64,000 nt of DNA from Streptomyces sp. NBC_01288 (GTDB taxonomy: Bacteria > Actinomycetota > Actinomycetes > Streptomycetales > Streptomycetaceae). Numbering within the stretch: position 1 is the first letter of the stretch; each line of letters begins with the position of its first letter. Position numbers and translations under genes: made by a program. The stretch is from NCBI RefSeq assembly GCF_035982055.1, contig NZ_CP108427.1:2170001-2234000 (forward strand), given 5' to 3'. Shown here piece after piece: positions 43,230 to 51,569 of the stretch. The notes under the pieces were generated by a model. The model saw only the letters and a list, made by a program, of their open reading frames with translations. It was not told the origin of the DNA and ran no database searches.

Positions 43230-44097
43230 ATGACACGGAATGCGCGGAACATGACGATTGTGGTGACCGGTGCTTCGGGGCGTACCGGGTGGCGGAGGCG
43301 GCGCGGGCGGCGGGGCTGACCGTGCGGGAGGCCTCGCGGGCGCGGGGGTTCGACTGGGCGGAGCGGTCCACGTGGGCGGACACCTTGCGGGGTGCCGATG
43401 CCGCGTATCTCGTGTATCCGTCGGACGTGGGGGCGCCGGAGGCGGGCCGTGCGGTGGGGCTGCTGGCGCAGGAGGCTGTCGGGCTGGGGGTACGGCGGCT
43501 GGTGTTGCTGTCGGCTCGGGGGGAGGAGCGGGCGCGGCCCACCGAGGAGGCGTTGCGGGGGTCGGGGGCGGACTGGACGGTCGTGCGGGCGTCGTGGTTC
43601 GCGCAGAACTTCAGTGAGGGGCCGCTGGTGGAGGGGTTGCGGGAGGGTGGGGAACTGGTGTTCCCCGGGGGTCCGGTTCGGGAGCCTCCCCCATAGCCTT
43701 AAGGGCATGGGAGGTGCCCCCAGTCGATGTGCGGGACATCGCGGATGTGGTCATCGCGGCGGTGACGGGTGGGGACCGGTATGTCGGGCAGGCGGTCACC
43801 GTGTCCGGGGCGCGGTTGTTGACGTTCGGGGAGGCGGTCGCGGAGATCGCTGCGGTGACGGGGCGTGAGCTGACGTATCGGGCGGTGTCTGCCCGTCAGT
43901 ACGGGGAGGTTCTCGCGGGGTTCGGGGTGCCGGGTGAGGAGGTCGAGTTCCTGGTGGAGTTGTTCGAGTCGCTGTTGGACGGGCGGAACTCGTATCTCTC
44001 CGAGGGGGTTCAGGAGGTGTTGGGGCGGGAGCCTCGGGACTTCTCGGAGTTCGTGCGGGAGGCTGCGGCGGCGGGTGTGTGGAAGGTCGGCGCGTAG
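43230..44097 (+). pseudogene. NmrA/SDR-type NAD(P)-binding protein, disrupted
   Basis: Three consecutive pieces in different frames make one NmrA-like protein. The Rossmann start MTIVVTGASGRTG (ATG 43230 or 43251) is cut by a frameshift near 43283-43295. The middle (RVAEAARAAGLTVREASRARGFDW...WTVVRASWFAQNFSEG) runs to a TAG at 43694-43696. The C-terminal part (VDVRDIADVVIAAVTGGDRYVGQAVTVSGARLLTFGEAVAEIAAVTGREL...VWKVGA) resumes in another frame after about 35-38 inserted bases. The insertion is a palindromic repeat. The gene is divergent from an AraC regulator whose target it probably was. A sequencing error could explain the first lesion but hardly the second. Confidence 0.8.
43685..43722. 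repeat. Short palindromic repeat inserted into the NmrA-like gene
   Basis: CCTCCCCCATAGCCTT-AAGGGCATGGGAGG plus trailing TGCCCCCAG: an imperfect inverted repeat centred on CTTAAG. It introduces a TAG and a frame change. Related in style to the element inside the esterase gene at 13686-13726 (runs of C/G at both ends). Confidence 0.65.
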
Positions 44098-44125
44098 TTG
44101 CGTGCGAGGAGGCCTGTACGTCGAC

Positions 44126-44176
44126 TGCGGGTCCGTCGTGGCTGGTCGCGCCGTTCCCCGCGCCCCTTTGGGGCGC
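44126..44176. repeat. Streptomyces intergenic palindromic repeat, copy 2 (inverted)
   Basis: Reverse complement reads GCGCCCCAAAGGGGCGCGGG and continues GAACGGCGCGACCAGCCACG, nearly identical to the copy at 20787-20837. Lies between the pseudogene and the convergent BrkB gene and may serve as their terminator. Confidence 0.65.
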
Positions 44177-44222
44177 GCTTGGTTGGCCGGTGATCGAGAA
44201 GGCCCCGTCCTCTTGGGGCGCC

Positions 44223-45398
44223 TCACTTCTCCGGTGTCTGAGCGTCCCCGGAGCCCTTGTGGGTGTGGGTGTGGGTGCTCTTCGCGTGGGTGCGGAGTCG
44301 CGATGTCACGTCCTCCGGGGGGAGGAAGCGGGACCAGCGTTCCGGGAACTCCGAGGGCATGTACGAGTCGTCGGGGTCGTCGTCGTCCTCGCCGTCCCGG
44401 GTGCGGACGGCGGCCATGCGGGCGACGTACTCGGCGACCTGCTCGTCCTGGCGGCGTTCGTTGGCGGCGCGGGCGGCGGCGGTCGCGGCGGCCGGCCAGA
44501 CGCGGTCGATGGCCGCGTTGACGGCGGCTCCGACGAGGACGGCGAACGCGGACACGCCGATCCACAGCAGGACGGCGACGGGGGCGGCGAGGGAGCCGTA
44601 GATGGTGGGGCCCTCGACCGTGCTGGTGAGGTAGATGCGCAGCAGGTAGCTGCCGAGAACCCACATGGCGAGGGCCACCAGGGCGCCGGGGACGTCCTCG
44701 ATCCACGGGGAGCGGACGGGGACGGACACGTGGTACAGCGTCGTCAGGAAGACGACGGACAGGACGATGACAACCGGCCAGTAGAGGACCTGGACGACCG
44801 TCTCCGACCACGGCACCACGTTCACCACGGCGTCCGGTCCCGCGACCATGAGCGGCAGCGCGATCGAGCCGATCAGCAGGGCCGCGACGAACAGGGCGAA
44901 GGACACGATCCGGGTCTTGACGATGCCGCGGACGCCGTCGAGGCCGTACATGACGGTGATGGTGTCGATGAAGACGTTGACCGCGCGGGAGCCCGACCAC
45001 AGGGCGAACAGGAAGCCGATGGAGATGACGTCGGGCCGGCCGCCCTTCATCACGTCGTGCAGGATCGGCTGGGCGATCTCGTGCACGCCCTTGTCGGACA
45101 GGACCGTACGGGACGCCTCCAGGATGTTGTTCTCCAGGCCGGCGATGCTGTCGGCGCCGGTCCAGCTGTCGACGTAGCCGAGCAGGCCGATGAGGCTCAG
45201 CAGGAGCGGCGGCACGGACAGCAGCGTGAAGAACGCGGCCTCGGCCGCGAGGCCCAGGATGCGGTACTCCATGCAGGAGTTGACGGTGTCCTTGACCAGC
45301 AGCCAGGCGGTCCTGCGCTTGGAGACGTTCCGGTAGAGGGCACGCGCCCGGTGGAACCGGCTGGTGGGCCGCTCGGTGGGTTCACTTGCTGACTGCAC
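44223..45398 (-). CDS. YihY/BrkB-family integral membrane protein
   Basis: A 391-residue membrane protein with six hydrophobic segments. Family landmarks: AAEAAFFTLLSVPPLLLSLIGLLGYV, FLFALWSGSRAVNVFIDTITVMYGL, and GPTIYGSLAAPVAVLLWIGVSAFAVLVGAAVNAAID. The cytoplasmic tail is acidic and ends with an alternating His-Thr run (THTHTHTH-like) encoded by a GTGGGT repeat at about 44258-44277. The GTG at 45398 is the only plausible start. Function of the family is not settled (membrane-bound protein once misnamed ribonuclease BN). Confidence 0.88.
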   Translation of the reverse strand: MQSASEPTERPTSRFHRARALYRNVSKRRTAWLLVKDTVNSCMEYRILGLAAEAAFFTLLSVPPLLLSLIGLLGYVDSWTGADSIAGLENNILEASRTVLSDKGVHEIAQPILHDVMKGGRPDVISIGFLFALWSGSRAVNVFIDTITVMYGLDGVRGIVKTRIVSFALFVAALLIGSIALPLMVAGPDAVVNVVPWSETVVQVLYWPVVIVLSVVFLTTLYHVSVPVRSPWIEDVPGALVALAMWVLGSYLLRIYLTSTVEGPTIYGSLAAPVAVLLWIGVSAFAVLVGAAVNAAIDRVWPAAATAAARAANERRQDEQVAEYVARMAAVRTRDGEDDDDPDDSYMPSEFPERWSRFLPPEDVTSRLRTHAKSTHTHTHKGSGDAQTPEK

Positions 45399-45435
45399 GC
45401 CCTAAAGGTATCCGGCGCGCCGGGATGCACTCGTC

Positions 45436-45471
45436 CCCCGGGGGCGTCGGCCGGGCGGCACGCCCCCGGGG
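45436..45471. terminator. Strong hairpin upstream of the synthetase operon
   Basis: Perfect 12-bp arms CCCCGGGGGCGT (45436-45447) and ACGCCCCCGGGG (45460-45471), 12-base loop. It lies between two divergent genes, so it is not an obvious terminator for either; it may insulate them or terminate an unseen transcript. Confidence 0.5.
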
Positions 45472-45880
45472 ACGGTCGTGTCATGCTCGCGGTGGCCGAA
45501 AATAATCGCCCCGATAATCGAAGCCGCATTCGATACTCCGGCGGCTGTTTCGGAGAGTGTCCCGGTGAGGAGTTCGGGCGTCAATTCATGTTGACCCGCC
45601 TTCCGGCCGACGAAGACGAAAAAGCGCCATTGACCGAAACAGCCTTGACCCGTTCCGGAATGTCCAGAAATAATCCGGACTGCATTCGTTGCGCGCGTTG
45701 GGACGACGTCAGCGCACACGACTCGGGGGAATCAAACGGCTCAAGACCAGGGCCTCGTCCATATGGAAACTCGGCACACAATAGGGAACTCCAATCTCAC
45801 GAATTCCCATTTGCCCCACCCGTTTCGCGTGTTATTTAATTTGCCCCTGCCGTGAACAACGGGCGCGACTCCACCGTATT

Positions 45881-45902
45881 CGTCTTTGACAATTCAAAGA
45901 CG
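45881..45902 (+). promoter_or_regulatory. Inverted repeat CGTCTTTG-ACAATT-CAAAGACG before the synthetase operon
   Basis: Perfect 8-bp arms with an AT spacer, ending 12 bases before the AAGGAG of the first gene. The position fits an operator or a 5'-UTR hairpin controlling the operon. Confidence 0.6.
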
Positions 45903-45924
45903 ACGATCAGCACCAAGGAGCCAC

Positions 45925-48378
45925 GTGGGTGGAAAACCCGGCACCGTCACCGAGACCGTCCTCGCGGAGGTCCTGGCCGGTGTCGTACGCAAGGAAGTCA
46001 TACCCCTCGACAGTCACTTCTTCGACGACCTGGGCGCCAACTCGTTGGTGATGGCACATTTCTGTGCCCGGGTCAGGAAACGCGAGGATCTGCCGTCGGT
46101 GTCGATGCGGGACGTCTACGGATATCCGACGATCCGCAGTCTGGCGGCGGCGCTCGCCGACGCACCCGAGCCCGCCGCACCGGTCGAGGCGGAGGCGCCG
46201 CCGGCCGGGAGCACGGCCCGCTATCTGCTGTGCGGGGCGCTTCAGTTCATCATTTTCGCCGTCTATTGCGTGCTCGCCGGGATCGTCACGGGACAGGGCT
46301 ACGAATGGGTTTCCTCCGGTGACGGAGTGGTCCAGGTATATCTGCGGTCCGCGATATTCGGCGGCGCGGTGTTCGTCGGTGTGTGCACGGTGCCGGTGGT
46401 GGCCAAGTGGATTCTCGTGGGCCGCTGGAAAGAGACCGAGTTCCCGGTCTGGGGTCTCTCCTACGTCCGGTTCTGGACGGTCAAGGCCCTGCTGCACGCC
46501 AACCCGATGATCCTGTTCGCCGGCAACCCGGTCTACGTCCTGTATCTGCGCGCCCTCGGCGCCCGGATCGGCAAGGGCGTCACGATCCTGTCCCACTCCG
46601 TGCCGGTCTGCACCGACCTGCTGACCATCGGAGACGGAACGGTCATCCGCAAGGACACCTTCTTCCTCTGCTACCAGGCACGAGCCGGCCGTATCCGCAC
46701 CGGCCGGGTCACCCTCGGCAGCGAGGTGTACGTCGGCGAGAAGACCGTCCTCGACATCGGCACGGTCATGGGCGACGGGTCCCAACTCGGCCATTCCTCC
46801 GCCCTGTACGACGACGCCCAGGTCCCCGCGGGGCAGCGCGTGCACGGCTCCCCGGCCCAGCCCACGGACGTCGACTACGTCCGGATCCCGCACGCGGACT
46901 GCTCCACACCGCGCCGCTTCGGCTACGGCCTGGGCGCCGTCCTTCAGATGCTGCTGGTCTACGTTCCGCTCGCGCTCGGCGGCACCTACATGCTGCTGAC
47001 CGTGGCACCGGGCCTCGACCATCTGCTCGACCCGAACGCGAAGGACCTCAACTCGGCCGGCTTCTACGGCGAGACGCTGGCCCTGTCGCTCGTGGCGTTC
47101 GTCGCCTTCGTCGTGCTCGGCTTCGCCGCCGTGTCACTGGTGCCGAGGCTGCTCCGTCCGCTGCTGCGCCCCGACAAGGTGTATCCGCTGTACGGCTTCC
47201 ACTACTCGGTGCAGCGCGCGGTGGCCCGGATGACCAACCTGAAGTTCTTCAAGTGGCTGTGCGGGGACAGCTCGTTCATCGTCGGCTACCTGAAAGCCAT
47301 CGGCTACGACCTCGGCGAGGTGGAGCAGACCGGCTCCAACTTCGGTACGGAGGTACAGCACGAGACGCCGTATCTGGCCACGGTGGGCAGCGGGACGATG
47401 GTCGCGGACGGTCTGTCGATCGTCAACGCGGACTTCTCCAGTACGTCGTTCCGGCTGTCGCGCGCGTCGATCGGGCCGCGCAACTTCCTGGGCAACAACA
47501 TCGCGTACCCCTCGGGGGGCCGCACCGGCGACAACTGTCTGCTCGCCACGAAGGTGATGGTGCCGCTCGACGGTGAACTCCGTGAGGGCGTGGGCCTGTT
47601 GGGCTCGCCGTGCTTCGAGATCCCGCGTTCGGTGGAGCGCGACAGCCGCTTCGACCATCTGCGCGAGGGCGACGAACTGAAGCGCCGGCTGGCCGCGAAG
47701 AACCGGTCCAACCTGCGCTCGATGGGCCTGTATCTGTTCGTGCGCTGGCTGCACTGGTTCGTGCTCACCGTCCTCGGCTTCGCCGCCGTCGACCTGTACG
47801 GGGGCGAGGGCATCGGCGGGGGGCTGCTGATCGGCGCGTCCCTGATGCTCGGGCTCGGTTTCACTGCCGGGTACTACGTGCTGGTGGAGCGGCTGGTGGG
47901 CGGATTCCGGCCGCTGGAGCCGAAGTTGTGCTCGATCTACGACCCGTACTTCTGGTGGCACGAGCGGCTGTGGAAGGTGCCGGACACCTACATCCAGGTG
48001 TTCAACGGGACGCCGTTCAAGAACCTGATCTGGCGGCTGCTGGGCGTGCGCATGGGACGCCGGGTCTTCGACGACGGCGCGTACATCACCGAGCGCACGC
48101 TGACCGCGATCGGCGACGACTGCACGCTGGCGGCGCACACCAAGGTGCAGTCGCACTCGCAGGAGGACGGCACCTTCAAGTCCGAAATGATCACCATCGG
48201 CGCCGGCTGCACCCTCGGGGTGGGTGCGCTCGTCCACTACGGCGTCTCGATGGGTGACGGGGCCGAACTGGCCGCCGACTCCTTCCTGATGAAGGGCGAG
48301 GAGATGCCGGCGCGGTCCCGGTGGGGCGGGAATCCGGCGGTGGCGCCACGGCGCGCCGGACAGCACAGGACTCCCTGA
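45925..48378 (+). CDS. Carrier domain plus Pls-type membrane condensing protein
   Basis: An 817-residue protein. Residues 1-75 are a carrier (T) domain with phosphopantetheine Ser about 40 (FFDDLGANSLVMAHF). Then come six membrane helices in three pairs (about 92-140, 330-400, 595-650), each pair followed by a soluble left-handed-beta-helix/acyltransferase-like domain (GARIGKGVTILSHSVPVC..; SGTMVADGLSIVNADFSSTSF..; RRVFDDGAYITERTLTAIGDDCTL..). This is the TIGR02353 terminal module and matches the C-terminal part of epsilon-poly-L-lysine synthetase (six TM, three C-like domains), which joins carrier-bound amino acids through side-chain amines. Here the adenylation domain is missing and is supplied by the next gene. 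GTG 45925 follows AAGGAG. Confidence 0.85.
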   Translation: MGGKPGTVTETVLAEVLAGVVRKEVIPLDSHFFDDLGANSLVMAHFCARVRKREDLPSVSMRDVYGYPTIRSLAAALADAPEPAAPVEAEAPPAGSTARYLLCGALQFIIFAVYCVLAGIVTGQGYEWVSSGDGVVQVYLRSAIFGGAVFVGVCTVPVVAKWILVGRWKETEFPVWGLSYVRFWTVKALLHANPMILFAGNPVYVLYLRALGARIGKGVTILSHSVPVCTDLLTIGDGTVIRKDTFFLCYQARAGRIRTGRVTLGSEVYVGEKTVLDIGTVMGDGSQLGHSSALYDDAQVPAGQRVHGSPAQPTDVDYVRIPHADCSTPRRFGYGLGAVLQMLLVYVPLALGGTYMLLTVAPGLDHLLDPNAKDLNSAGFYGETLALSLVAFVAFVVLGFAAVSLVPRLLRPLLRPDKVYPLYGFHYSVQRAVARMTNLKFFKWLCGDSSFIVGYLKAIGYDLGEVEQTGSNFGTEVQHETPYLATVGSGTMVADGLSIVNADFSSTSFRLSRASIGPRNFLGNNIAYPSGGRTGDNCLLATKVMVPLDGELREGVGLLGSPCFEIPRSVERDSRFDHLREGDELKRRLAAKNRSNLRSMGLYLFVRWLHWFVLTVLGFAAVDLYGGEGIGGGLLIGASLMLGLGFTAGYYVLVERLVGGFRPLEPKLCSIYDPYFWWHERLWKVPDTYIQVFNGTPFKNLIWRLLGVRMGRRVFDDGAYITERTLTAIGDDCTLAAHTKVQSHSQEDGTFKSEMITIGAGCTLGVGALVHYGVSMGDGAELAADSFLMKGEEMPARSRWGGNPAVAPRRAGQHRTP

Positions 48379-48421
48379 CGGCTCGTGCCGCAGGGGGAAG
48401 AAACAGGGGGGAAAGAGAACG

Positions 48422-50509
48422 ATGGAGATCATTCCGCGGTGGACGCTCACTCCGGTGCCAGGTGTGGCGGAGTACGAAGTGTCCCTGCCCGACGGGCCGT
48501 TGATCGAGCCCGCCGCACTGAAAGTCGCCCACGCCAAGGTCCTCGGCGCACTGTCCGGTGAACCCGCCGAGGAGGACCCGGCGTTGCAGGTGAGCGTCAC
48601 CGGCCGCACGCTGCGGTTGCGGTACCGCACCGACGTCCTGGACGCCGAGGCCGCCGCCCGCATCGCGGGCTATCACCTCACCGCGCTCACCGAGCCGGAC
48701 CGGCCCATGCTGCTGTCGGACGCCGAACTCCGCTTCCAGCTCGACGAGTTGGCGGGGCCGCCGCGTGAACTGCCCGACCGGCGGGTGCACGAGCTGTTCG
48801 AGGACATGGTGGCGGTGTGCCCGGACGCGGTCGCCGCCGTGCAGGGCGACCGGCAGTTGACGTACCGGGAACTCAACTCCCGCGCGAACCAGCTGAGTCG
48901 GGCGCTGCTCTCCCGGGGACTGACCCGCGAGGGTGTCGTCGCCGTGGTGCTGGAGCGGAACCTGGACTGGATGGCCGCCGTGCTGGCCGTGTTCAAGGCG
49001 GGCGGCGTGTATCTGCCCGTCGAGCCGCACTTCCCGGCCGACCGGGTGGCGAGAGTCCTCGAACGCGCCGCGTGCGAGCTGGTGTTGACCGAGCGCGGCA
49101 GCGACGGCGCGCTGGGCGACCCGACCGACGGCACGCTCTATGTCGACGAGGCGTATTCCGAGGGCCACTCGGACGGCGATCTCGGTATCGCGGTGTCGCC
49201 GGGTCAACTCGCCTACATCTACTTCACGTCGGGCTCCACGGGTGAGCCCAAGGGCGCCATGTGCGAGCACGCGGGTTTCCTCAACCACGTGTTCGCCAAG
49301 CTGGACGACCTGGGGATCGGGGCCGGACAGGTGGTCGCGCAGACCGCGCCGCAGTGCTTCGACATCTCGCTGTGGCAGTTGGTCTGTGCGCCGCTCGTGG
49401 GCGGGCGGACGCTGCTGGTGGGGCAGGACGTGATCCTGGACGTGGCGCGGTTCGTCGACACGATCGAGGCGGGGCGCGTGAACGTGCTCCAGGTCGTGCC
49501 GTCGTATCTGGAGGCCGTGCTGGCCGAGTTGGAGCGGCAGCCGCGTGAACTCCCCGATCTGCGCTGTGTGTCGGTCACCGGGGAGGCTGTGAAGAAGGAG
49601 CTCGTGGACCGCTGGTTCGCGGCGCGACCCGGGGTGCGGCTCGTCAACGCCTATGGCCTGACGGAGACTTCGGACGACACCAACCACGAGGTCATGGACC
49701 GGGCACCGGACGGCGACCGCGTCCCGCTCGGCCGGCCCGTCGCCAATGTGCGGGTGTATGTCGTCGACGAGGATCTGGTGCCCGTGCCGCTGGGGGCGCC
49801 CGGCGAGATCGTGTTCTCCGGTGTGTGCGTGGGCCGGGGGTACGTCAACGATCCCGAGCGGACGAGGGCCGCCTTCACCGAGGACCCGTACCGGCCCGGT
49901 GAGCGGCTGTACCGCAGCGGTGACCACGGGCGCTGGCGGCCGGACGGGAAGCTGGAGTTCCTGGGGCGCCGGGACAGCCAGGTGAAGATCCGCGGCTTCC
50001 GTATCGAGATCGGCGAGATCGAGAACGCGCTGCTGCGGGTGGACGGGGTGCGGGACGGCGCGGTCGTCGTCGTGCGCGGGACACAGCTGGTGGCGTTCTG
50101 CACCGGCCCGCTGCCCGTCGAGGCCGGCGCGGTGCGGTCCACGCTCGCCGAGTCGCTGCCCGCGTACATGGTGCCGTCGGTCGTGCACTGGCGGGCGAGC
50201 CTGCCGCTGACCGCCAACGGCAAGACCGACCGCAGGACGCTCACCGCGCTCGCCGGTGACCTGGACGCCGTGGGCGACGGGCCGGACACGCCCGCCGAGC
50301 GGCGGCTGGCGGCGGCCTGGGCGGTGGTGCTCGGCATCCCGGCCGAGCGGATCGGCCGCCAGGACCACTTCTTCGACCGCGGCGGCACCTCGCTGGCCGC
50401 GGTGAAGCTGGCGGTCGCCCTCGACCGGGCGATCAGCCTCAAGGACGTCACCCGACACCCGGTCCTCGCGGACCTGGCCGGACTGCTGGACCCGCCCGTC
50501 TCCTCCTGA
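48422..50509 (+). CDS. NRPS adenylation-thiolation protein
   Basis: A 695-residue protein. A short N-terminal segment (residues 1-95) looks like a condensation-domain remnant. The adenylation domain follows: A3 YFTSGSTGEPKG, A5 NAYGLTETSDD, A7 YRSGDHGRWRPDG, A8 GRRDSQVKIRGFRIEIGEIE, A10 LPLTANGKTDRRTL. A carrier domain ends the protein (DHFFDRGGTSLAAVKL, Ser about 655). Aligned by eye, the binding-pocket residues read D-I-W-Q-S-T-A-D-D-K; the paired acidic residues suit a short diamino acid. With SbnA/SbnB-type genes downstream, L-2,3-diaminopropionate is the predicted substrate. It starts 43 bp after the membrane protein. Confidence 0.9.
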   Translation: MEIIPRWTLTPVPGVAEYEVSLPDGPLIEPAALKVAHAKVLGALSGEPAEEDPALQVSVTGRTLRLRYRTDVLDAEAAARIAGYHLTALTEPDRPMLLSDAELRFQLDELAGPPRELPDRRVHELFEDMVAVCPDAVAAVQGDRQLTYRELNSRANQLSRALLSRGLTREGVVAVVLERNLDWMAAVLAVFKAGGVYLPVEPHFPADRVARVLERAACELVLTERGSDGALGDPTDGTLYVDEAYSEGHSDGDLGIAVSPGQLAYIYFTSGSTGEPKGAMCEHAGFLNHVFAKLDDLGIGAGQVVAQTAPQCFDISLWQLVCAPLVGGRTLLVGQDVILDVARFVDTIEAGRVNVLQVVPSYLEAVLAELERQPRELPDLRCVSVTGEAVKKELVDRWFAARPGVRLVNAYGLTETSDDTNHEVMDRAPDGDRVPLGRPVANVRVYVVDEDLVPVPLGAPGEIVFSGVCVGRGYVNDPERTRAAFTEDPYRPGERLYRSGDHGRWRPDGKLEFLGRRDSQVKIRGFRIEIGEIENALLRVDGVRDGAVVVVRGTQLVAFCTGPLPVEAGAVRSTLAESLPAYMVPSVVHWRASLPLTANGKTDRRTLTALAGDLDAVGDGPDTPAERRLAAAWAVVLGIPAERIGRQDHFFDRGGTSLAAVKLAVALDRAISLKDVTRHPVLADLAGLLDPPVSS

Positions 50510-50564
50510 GACCCGCCGCACCCCCGGCCGAATGATCGACAGCACCACCGAAAGGAACACCGAG

Positions 50565-51569
50565 ATGTCGCTCTCTTCCGCGACTCTGCTCAACTCCGTC
50601 GCCCTGAGCCCGGACAGTCCACCGCTGCTGCACGCCGACGTCGGCTCAGACCCGGTCGGCTGGGCCGCCGGGCACCGTGCGGCGCTGCGGTCCGTCGTCG
50701 CCGAGCACGGCTGCGTCCTGGTCCGCGGGCTCGGCCTCGCCGATCCGGCCGGGGCCGAGACCGTCTTCCGGCGGCTCACCGACTCCCTGATGGCGGACCG
50801 GGAGCCGTTCGCGCCCCGCCGTACGTACGCGGAGGGCGTGTACTCCGCCACGAAGTGGCCGACCGACCAACCGATGTGCCAGCACCACGAGTTGAGCTAC
50901 GCCCTGGACTTCCCCGGCCTGCTGCTCTTCGCCTGCCTGGAGGCACCGACGCAGGGCGGCGCGACCCCGGTCGCCGACGCCGAGGCGGTCCTCCAGTCGC
51001 TGCCCGCGCCGCTCGTCGAGCGGTTCGAGCGGGAGGGCTGGATGCTGACCCGGACGTACCACGAGGAGATCGGGGCGTCGGTCGCCGAGGCCTTCGGCAC
51101 CGACGACCGTTCCGTCGTGGAACGTTACTGCCGCGCCCAGGGCATCGAGTTCACCTGGCAGCACGACGGTTCACTGCGCACCCGCCAGCGCCGCGCCGCC
51201 GTGCTCCGCCACCCGGTCACCGGACGGCGCTGCTGGTTCAACCAGATCGCGTTCCTGAACGAGTGGACGATGGAGCCCGAAGTGCGCGAGTACCTCGTCG
51301 ACGTCTACGGCGCGGACGCGCTGCCCTTCAACACCCGCTTCGGAAACGGCGATCCGATCGACGCCGACATCGTGACGACCATCAACGAGGCCTACGACCG
51401 ACACGTGCGGCGCGCGCCGTGGCGGTCCGGGGATCTGCTGCTGGTGGACAACATCCGTACCGCGCACGGCAGGGAGCCGTTCGAGGGGCCGCGCGAGGTG
51501 CTCGCCGGGCTCGGCGATCCGGTGCGGCTGACGGACCTCGCCCCGTCGGCCGGCGGGAGGGCGGCATGA
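50565..51569 (+). CDS. TauD/SyrP-type Fe(II)/2-oxoglutarate-dependent oxygenase
   Basis: A 334-residue protein of the TauD/clavaminate-synthase-like group. Visible features are the metal-binding QHHELSY (H-x-E) motif around residue 107, the CLEAPTQGGATPVADA strand, and the distal His plus 2-oxoglutarate Arg region LLVDNIRTAHGREPFEGPRE. Relatives such as SyrP hydroxylate amino acids tethered to NRPS carrier domains, often at C-beta. In this operon the likely substrate is carrier-bound diaminopropionate. The ATG at 50565 has AAAGGA eight bases upstream; the in-frame ATG at 50532 lacks one. Its stop overlaps the SbnB start. Confidence 0.87.
   Translation: MSLSSATLLNSVALSPDSPPLLHADVGSDPVGWAAGHRAALRSVVAEHGCVLVRGLGLADPAGAETVFRRLTDSLMADREPFAPRRTYAEGVYSATKWPTDQPMCQHHELSYALDFPGLLLFACLEAPTQGGATPVADAEAVLQSLPAPLVERFEREGWMLTRTYHEEIGASVAEAFGTDDRSVVERYCRAQGIEFTWQHDGSLRTRQRRAAVLRHPVTGRRCWFNQIAFLNEWTMEPEVREYLVDVYGADALPFNTRFGNGDPIDADIVTTINEAYDRHVRRAPWRSGDLLLVDNIRTAHGREPFEGPREVLAGLGDPVRLTDLAPSAGGRAA

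Larger units (their letters stand above)
45399..45924. other. 526-bp AT-enriched divergent intergenic region
   Basis: Between the minus-strand BrkB gene and the plus-strand synthetase operon. It holds a GC palindrome CCGGCGCGCCGG (45412-45423), a strong hairpin (45436-45471) and then about 400 bp of clearly lower GC than the rest of the window, with no convincing coding sequence. A 118-codon open frame here has no ribosome site or protein-like composition. It is probably a long promoter/regulatory region for the biosynthetic operon. Confidence 0.5.

Noticed and set aside
44258..44277. GTGGGT repeat as a regulatory microsatellite
   Set aside because: It is inside the BrkB coding region, encoding a His-Thr run in the C-terminal tail; only three to four units.
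45483..45839. 118-codon frame in the intergenic region before the synthetase operon
   Set aside because: No ribosome site, no hydrophobic core or repeats, and a mixed composition that fits regulatory DNA.
48191..50851. 886-codon minus-strand open frame
   Set aside because: Antisense to the adenylation-thiolation gene, whose A3-A10 motifs are intact.
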